Assembly (NCBI GenBank): GCA_028023455.1
Contig: JAQFVV010000030.1
Coordinates: forward strand, 7,840,876-7,904,875
Length of the DNA: 64,000 nucleotides
Reading direction: 5' to 3'
Origin: Epiperipatus broadwayi
Lineage: Eukaryota; Onychophora; Udeonychophora; Euonychophora; Peripatidae
The position numbers and the translations under genes were made by a program. The stretch's first letter is position 1. Every line of letters begins with the position of its first letter. This document shows positions 58,067 to 64,000 of the stretch, in pieces. The notes below the pieces were generated by a model. That model made no database searches and was not told where the DNA came from. It saw only the letters and a program-made list of their open reading frames with translations.

Positions 58067-59181
58067 TTTACAATTAGGCTCCAGGTTTAAGAGTGCCTGG
58101 TATTTCAAACTTATTATATATACATATGTATAATTATATATAAGGCTTTTTAGTAGACAATATACAAGCATTCTACAATCTTGATTTCAAATCTAGAATG
58201 GAGTTTGAGGATATTTTCAAGTAGCTAAAAAATTAATAAACAAGTTTAGGATTTTATTCAGGAAGCTATCTCTTAGTCAAATCAACTAAATGTTTTTTTT
58301 TTTAGTCTTAAGATGAAAGGTGGTTGGATTAAAATATAAGACCCCATCACAAATTATTCAAAACTATAAAATATTGTTTTCATCTTCCCCAATACAAGTA
58401 GCTTGAGTCTGCATATATTCAATGTATGTACATAATTACTATTTTACCTTTTTCCTAATTGGTTTTTTTTTTTAATAATGGAAGTTTAAACTTTTGGTTT
58501 TTATCTTTTTAAAATCTCTAAATTTCCTATCTTTTTAGTTTCTTGCTCTTAATAACAAGGTGACATTGAATAATTTTTATACAATTATTATCTCGTCTAT
58601 GTTATGAATTTTTAATGATATAAGCTTTTAGATGTATATTATAGGTCTCTGACTGGTTGCTAAGTAACTATCTGAATTTTTTTTTTTTTTAAAGTATCCA
58701 TTGCTTGATTGCAAAGTTTTTAAAACTTTTACACTTTTTGAAGGTTATTGAATATAAAGATTTAAAGAATATATATAAATTTATGAATTTAGAGATTTTG
58801 TGCATGAAGGCAATTTTTTTTATGCGAGTCATTGTTAATGACAAACTTATAGATTTTGCTTACAGTAAGAAAAATTATATGCAATTTATGTCTAATATCA
58901 AATACATTCATTTTTCGCTATAATATAGTACTTAATTTTGTTATTGAATTTGCATAAATGCTTATTAAATTAGAGAATATAATCATTTATGTTGAGATGA
59001 ATTTAATAAGATTAGATGCAATTGAAAATAATATGCTATTTACTTTAAGGACTGAATATAAGCATTAATAATTCATTAATTATAATCCATATTCCCTAGA
59101 AATCTTTTACTGAGAGCAGTCTAATGGAAAGAGGAGGGAGCAAATTTAATTCAAATACATATAGAACTATATCATTTAATA
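58067..59181. other. AT-rich stretch, nothing recognised
   Basis: The first 40 bp (TTTACAATTAGGCTCCAGGT) recur inverted at 32,693-32,719 beside another FB-C copy. The remainder shows nothing I can support. A 72-codon frame at 58,705-58,923 has no motif. Confidence 0.4.
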
Positions 59182-59189
59182 ATGTAAAT

Positions 59190-59376
59190 CAGTGGTTTTC
59201 AATCTTCCTAATGCCGTTACCCTTTAATACAGTTCCTTATGTTGTGGTGACCCCCCGATCTTAAAATTATTTTTTTTGTTACTTCATAACTGTAATTTCC
59301 AATGATCTTAGGTGACCCCTGTGAAAGGGTTGTTTGACCCTCAAAGGGGTCATGACCCACAGGTTGAGAACCGCTG
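59190..59376. mobile_element. SPIN-like hAT non-autonomous element with perfect 8-bp duplication
   Basis: This 187-bp element starts CAGTGGTTTTCAATCTTCCT and ends GGTTGAGAACCGCTG. It is flanked by exact copies of ATGTAAAT (59,182-59,189 and 59,377-59,384). Internal blocks are AATACAGTTCCTTATGTTGT, GGTGACCCC, TACTTCATAACTGTAATTT and GACCCCTGTGAAAGGGTTGT. From memory these correspond block by block to SPIN ('Space Invaders') hAT MITEs, a family reported as horizontally transferred among tetrapods and to a bug and a pond snail. The middle is shortened relative to what I recall. It is non-coding. Confidence 0.85.
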
Positions 59377-59384
59377 ATGTAAAT

Positions 59385-60224
59385 GGTTTATTAAAGTTTA
59401 TTATATAACTTTAAATATTGAAGTGTAAATATATTGTGTTAATTGACAAATTATAATTAACTACCATTGACAATGATCAAGAGTTACATTTTGTTATTTC
59501 CAATAGATTCTGGGTGGAGAACTTTACATGCATGCATATAATAACATATCACAGTATAATATGAGAAAATTGAGAAATAGAGGAACTGTCTCAAAAATCA
59601 TATGTAAATTAAAAAAGAAAACTCAATCAGCATAATACAAATTCCATCCTAAAATATATATATCTATACAGTATTAATATATATTCTTAGAATTAAGAAT
59701 AATTTGATTTTGAAAGTAGTTTTTAATAATAAAAAATTGGGGAGAAGAAAAACAATTAGAATAGTTGGTAACTGTTGTTCATTTTTTAAAATCAAATTTA
59801 AATCTATTTTATCAAAGTTCAATTGTAATGACTATTAGAGAACATTTCAATAAAAAAATTTATTGCATTATAATTAAAATCTGTTTTTTTCTTCTCAATA
59901 GTACACCATCAGTAGAGAAATAAGATGATGCTAATAACTATTAAGACAAGAAATCCAAAATTTAATATAGCAAAAAATATATAATTTCCACCGTGATAAC
60001 AAACCAACACATTCAATTACTTTTTTGAGGAATATAAGATTGATGTCACATACTTTTTATGTTCTCTCCAATCACAGATAATTATCTTGTGGGTGTGTGT
60101 GAGAGAGAGAGAGGGGGGGGATAGATCAATTTTTTATTTGAAAAGCAGTTTGAACTTAGAAAAAGTGAGAAACAAAGAATATATTTATTATTTTCAGTTA
60201 TAATATATGAATTTTTTTCTACAC
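59385..60224. other. AT-rich stretch with a GT/GA/G simple repeat
   Basis: At 60,090-60,120 a short GTGTGTGT run passes into GAGAGAGAGAGA and then a run of 9 G. Otherwise nothing is recognised. Confidence 0.5.
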
Positions 60225-60536
60225 TACAGGCTTTTTCATACCTGCATGCCAATATGTAATATATAGGAGGTTTGAACTCAGACTTTCACATGATTCTCAA
60301 CTATCCACGCTATCTCTATCTGCTGACATACTTGATCACACACATGTTGAAAAGATAAATAATTACCAATATATGTATTTCATGCTAAACCAGCACTCGT
60401 CAGTTGATCCAGATTGCCATCTCCACACATATATACAATCAATGCTCAGCTTATATTAAAATAGCCAATCTTCATACTTTAATGGATAGGCTTCAATCCA
60501 CTCCACCCACTACTTTTCAGTTATATAAATGAAAAT
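60225..60536 (-). repeat. FB-C element, minus-oriented copy with tail
   Basis: It matches, inverted, the copy at 50,931-51,165 including its tail (CTACAGGCTTTTTCATACCT equivalent), and then the body blocks down to GAAAATA at the far end. It is about 310 bp and non-coding. Confidence 0.77.
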
Positions 60537-61227
60537 ATAAAAGAGAAAAATATATTTAATTGATTTGAAAAAGGCATTTAAAATAGGATAAAACAGAGCA
60601 TGCTAGTAATTGTGGTGATATGTGAAGTAAATAAATATATTGAAATTAAAAGACTTTAAAAATTAGAACTAAAAGAATATAGATGATTTTTAATGATGGT
60701 ATTAGATGGATTTGTTCTAAATTCAAGACAAAGCTCTTATTTCAGGAGTTAAAACCTTTGTATATTCATCTGTATAATATGTTGGTTTCATAAAGATAGC
60801 AGTGCATACTATTATTAAAAAAAAACTATTTATAAAAAAAAATACTAAGTACAGTAAAACAATTTTTATTTTTCTTATAAATGAATATGGGGGCAAAATA
60901 GTACAAAAATTCTGTTACTTACTACTTTGATATTGCAAATCAGGCAAAATGCTTAAGTCTGGCTTAGATATATAGAAATTTAAGTAAAGAAGAGGGTGGA
61001 ACCACCTTTTTCTTATAAAATCTCTGTCTTGTGTTGCGATTTGAGAGCTTCCTATACAGTCATCATTACATCTGATTGACTTCATATAAGCATTCTAAAA
61101 TGGGCATGCAAGAAGGTTTCAGCCTTTCACTTTAAATACAATTAAAGGAAATTTCAGTGATTAATTATCTCAAAAATTATAAATAATGTAAATATATTAT
61201 AAATAATGATAAATATATATAATCATT

Positions 61228-61231
<4 letters not shown>
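60537..61231. other. AT-rich stretch, nothing recognised
   Basis: No frame or repeat is supported. Confidence 0.4.

Positions 61232-61322
<91 letters not shown>
61232..61322. repeat. (AT)n microsatellite, about 45 units
   Basis: About 91 bp of uninterrupted AT dinucleotides. It is likely to be length-polymorphic and able to extrude a cruciform. The minus-strand frame rich in Tyr-Ile that crosses it is an artefact of the repeat. Confidence 0.97.
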
Positions 61323-61325
<3 letters not shown>

Positions 61326-61799
61326 ATCAAACAGAAAAATTAAAAGCAATTTGTACAGGGTTTTTTTAATTGCGTTTAGCTTTTGCACAGTTTATGTAAG
61401 TTTGTTTTTCATATGTGGTAACTTTTGCCCTAACACAGGTCCCAGAAGTGTCACATATTAGTTTGTCTTTTAATGAATTAACATTATACTATATCTGTGA
61501 AAATATTTTCTAATGTATATGATACATTAAATCCAGAATAGTTATTATGATTACTTTTTATTGATAAATGTTGAAGAAATTGTTGCTCTACATAACTATA
61601 ATTAGATTTTAATTTTTAGTATCCTTCTCTAATTGCTTGTACATTTCTTTAAATTTATTAGTATCTACTTTTAAATCCAAGCAATTCTATTTTTAAATTA
61701 TCAGATTCAAAAAAATTCAAAGCACTTTTATTTTATCAAAGCTCTCTAGATCACTTATGAAACTAAATATAGTAGCATGTTTAGTTAAATTTCAGCTGA

Positions 61800-63945
61800 G
61801 TTTGCAATAAAACTAACAACCATTCCAAACACATATTACCCAGGAAGCCCTGGCATCCCTCAGTTTATCTTAATGCATCTCAGTTGATTTACAATGCAAT
61901 ATCTTTGTGACCTAGCAAATTATTTATCACAGAAAATCCAACCTATAGAAGAAATTTACCCAATTGTGATAGTGTCTAACAAAAGGCATTCCCCCTCTAA
62001 ATGAACTTCACTCAATACCCATAGAACCACTGCCAATCAAAATCATCGAAAAAAATCATCAAGGAAAAAATAGAACTGCACATAAATTCACAAAGAAAAC
62101 CTCATCAACAATCCAAGCAGCACTAATCTTCAAGGCAGTTCTAAACTCAATGCATGGGAAGAAAAAATATGCATCAATAGCAGTCAAACTTAACATTGAA
62201 GAAGCCTTTGACTCAATCAATATTCATATACTTATTGACATGCTCACAAATACCACAATACCAAAAACTCAACTATATTACCAAACCTCCTCTTGAGCTG
62301 TGAAATCCACATAACCCTCAATGGCAGAAACTTGCCATCATTCAGCCCCACACAGTCCATTTCACAAGGATTTCCACTCAGTTCACTACTAGTCACACTA
62401 TACATCAACTCCCCTTCTGCAAAAGATCCAGCAATCATTCACAGGTATCCTAATATCAAAGACCTCATAACACATCACATGCATTGCATACATGAATAGT
62501 ATAACCATCTTTCTACCCTAAAAAAAAAAACACCTAGCTTACAAAAAGTTCTACAAGACTACACAAATAAACACCACCACCTGGTCACTATTTACTGGTA
62601 AGCCATATACAAATGCATACCAAGTGAAACCAAGTGCTTTTCATGACTTCCCATTTTACATGGGGGCCTTAGGAATGAGATGTCATATACAAAACAAACT
62701 AAAAGATGAAGCTCAGCAAATCATTGACTCTCTATCAAAAACATACCTTTCAATATACTCAAAGATGCAACTGGTAAACCAACTCGTTGTCACTAAAATT
62801 ATATACTATCTGCCTCTCCAAGGCATTTAAATAAAAAATCAGGTCCATCTGTAACAAACTCCTATGGCGCAGAAAGATGGCCACAATCTCAACCAAATGC
62901 CTCAGTCGATTGCTTGCAAGCATTGGACTTAGTCTACATGATATACTGCCACATTAAAACAGTTCCCACAATTAAAGTGCCTACTCCAAATCACACCAAC
63001 AGACAAACCATCCCCACAACATATATACCTATCATCAATCATTTACCAATACAGAACAATCAGCCAAATACCCGAACTATATCCAAGCAAATACACTTAT
63101 TGGCAAACTTTTACCCTCATGCACTAAGAGCAGCTTAATAATGACATCCCTCCAATACTAGAAATAAATAACAAAAAGCTAATCCATAATTTTAAAAGAT
63201 AGTCACTGGAGCCAAAGTTTTTTGACTTCATCATCAAAGTCAACATATATGCCATGCAAACAACATATCTCCTTTATCACAAGAGAATGTACATCACCAC
63301 TGACCAATTCTGTGGACTTTGCCACATGCAGAAGAAACAGCAACACCTAATCTATCAATGCACAACACTAGAAGAAATCAGAAAAATAAGGTGTCACACA
63401 CAGGCAGCCTAATGCCTCAATAAAAAAGATTATTAGGGCCTATCAAGAAAAATCAATTCCAAGAATAAGGGTGGTAACCTTTATACTCTATGCATTCTGG
63501 TGCACATGGTGTACATTTATAATGGATAACAACATGAGACAGCATCCCTCCACCTTCCATAACAAGATAACACAATTAAGAATTAGAGATAACATAATAG
63601 CACATACAGATATATATGCAGCCACTTGGTCATTACTAAAGCAAAAATCAGCCCTATAATCAACTAAACCAATATGTAAAGGACAATCTGGGTATCCAAC
63701 AAGAACAATCTATATATTCAAAAAAGATTAGGAGATGGAACTTGAACAAAAGTTTTATGAACCATAGGAAACAAACACCAAAAGTGGTATAACCAAGAGG
63801 CCATTTTTCTGAAAACTGTAACTATTCAAATTAAATAGACAACCTGACTAAACCAACCAAAGAACAATGAATATAAAAATGTGTATGTAATCTAAATATA
63901 TGTAAATACTTATTGACTCAATAGTTCCTATTTGAAACAACAATA
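61800..63945 (+). pseudogene. Decayed second copy of the A+C-rich LINE (RT to 3' end)
   Basis: This 5'-truncated copy of the 11.6-18-kb LINE begins near the GIPHF block (PGSPGIPQFIL, about 61,850). RT blocks can be followed through broken frames: EEAFDSINIHI (about 62,200), SISQGFPLSSLL (about 62,360) and AYMNSITIFLP (about 62,487), where the catalytic YMDD has become YMNS. Later parts include DFPFYMGAL, SLSKTYLSIYSKMQLVNQLV (62,730 on) and the C-terminal knuckle CGLCHMQKKQQHLIYQC (63,310-63,360). The sense strand keeps the A+C bias. It ends in a simple repeat instead of poly-A. Confidence 0.85.
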
Positions 63946-63950
63946 ACAAT

Positions 63951-64000
63951 ATTATTATTATTATTATCATCATCATCATCATTATCATTATTATTATTAT
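63951..64000. repeat. (ATT)n/(ATC)n microsatellite running to the window end
   Basis: ATT units, then five ATC units, then ATT again. It directly follows the 3' end of the decayed LINE copy. It continues beyond the window. Confidence 0.95.

Noticed and set aside
61197-61388. A 63-codon frame rich in Tyr-Ile repeats
   Set aside because: It is generated by the (AT)n microsatellite.
1-64000. CRISPR arrays, bacterial operons or phage-like modules
   Set aside because: No regularly spaced repeats, ribosome-binding-site-led gene strings or prokaryotic genes. The element content is that of an animal genome.

Overview
This window looks like gene-poor, AT-rich nuclear DNA from an animal, probably an invertebrate. 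I find no convincing host exon, rRNA or functional tRNA gene in 64 kb. Every open frame with a recognisable product belongs to a transposable element. The evidence for an animal is the element mix: an RTE-type LINE, a second LINE with a gag-like ORF1, a Ty3/gypsy pol relic, hAT non-autonomous elements including one that resembles SPIN ('Space Invaders'), and tRNA-Gly-derived repeats. I cannot name the species.

Layout. 1-6.5 kb is mostly anonymous, with one inverted repeat-family copy (called FB-C here) and a slightly GC-richer block at 3.1-5.4 kb. 6.5-18.8 kb is one old minus-strand RTE copy cut into three pieces. About 3 kb of foldback-rich DNA (6,960-9,916) splits it once. A hAT-like element (10,760-18,191) splits it again, and that element itself carries a 6.5-kb LINE (11,566-18,034). 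The LINE has an ORF1 with CCHC knuckles and an endonuclease-RT ORF2, both broken by frameshifts. A C-terminal fragment of a different LINE sits inside its ORF1. At 20.9-21.1 kb lies a 27-bp minisatellite. 21.4-24.7 kb holds a young, nearly intact RTE on the minus strand with only two visible lesions.

25-42 kb is low-density: diverged foldbacks, a perfect 32-bp-arm hairpin (27,702-27,770), two tRNA-Gly-like elements, a degenerate LINE and another foldback family (FB-B). 42-51 kb holds two old RTE fragments, a hAT element with a perfect 8-bp target duplication (45,336-45,837), and an FB-C copy split by about 4.6 kb of unassigned DNA. 51-64 kb holds further foldbacks, a degenerate Ty3/gypsy pol (52.5-54.6 kb, minus), the SPIN-like element with a perfect 8-bp duplication (59,190-59,376), a long (AT)n tract and a decayed second copy of the 11.6-18-kb LINE.

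The parts do not work together as a pathway. The window is best read as a record of successive insertions. The relative order can be recovered at 6.5-18.8 kb, where the RTE is oldest, then the hAT element, then the LINE. The least-described material is the set of four foldback/inverted-repeat families (labels FB-A, FB-B, FB-C and FB-H are mine). They recur more than a dozen times, and FB-A and FB-B share a core motif.
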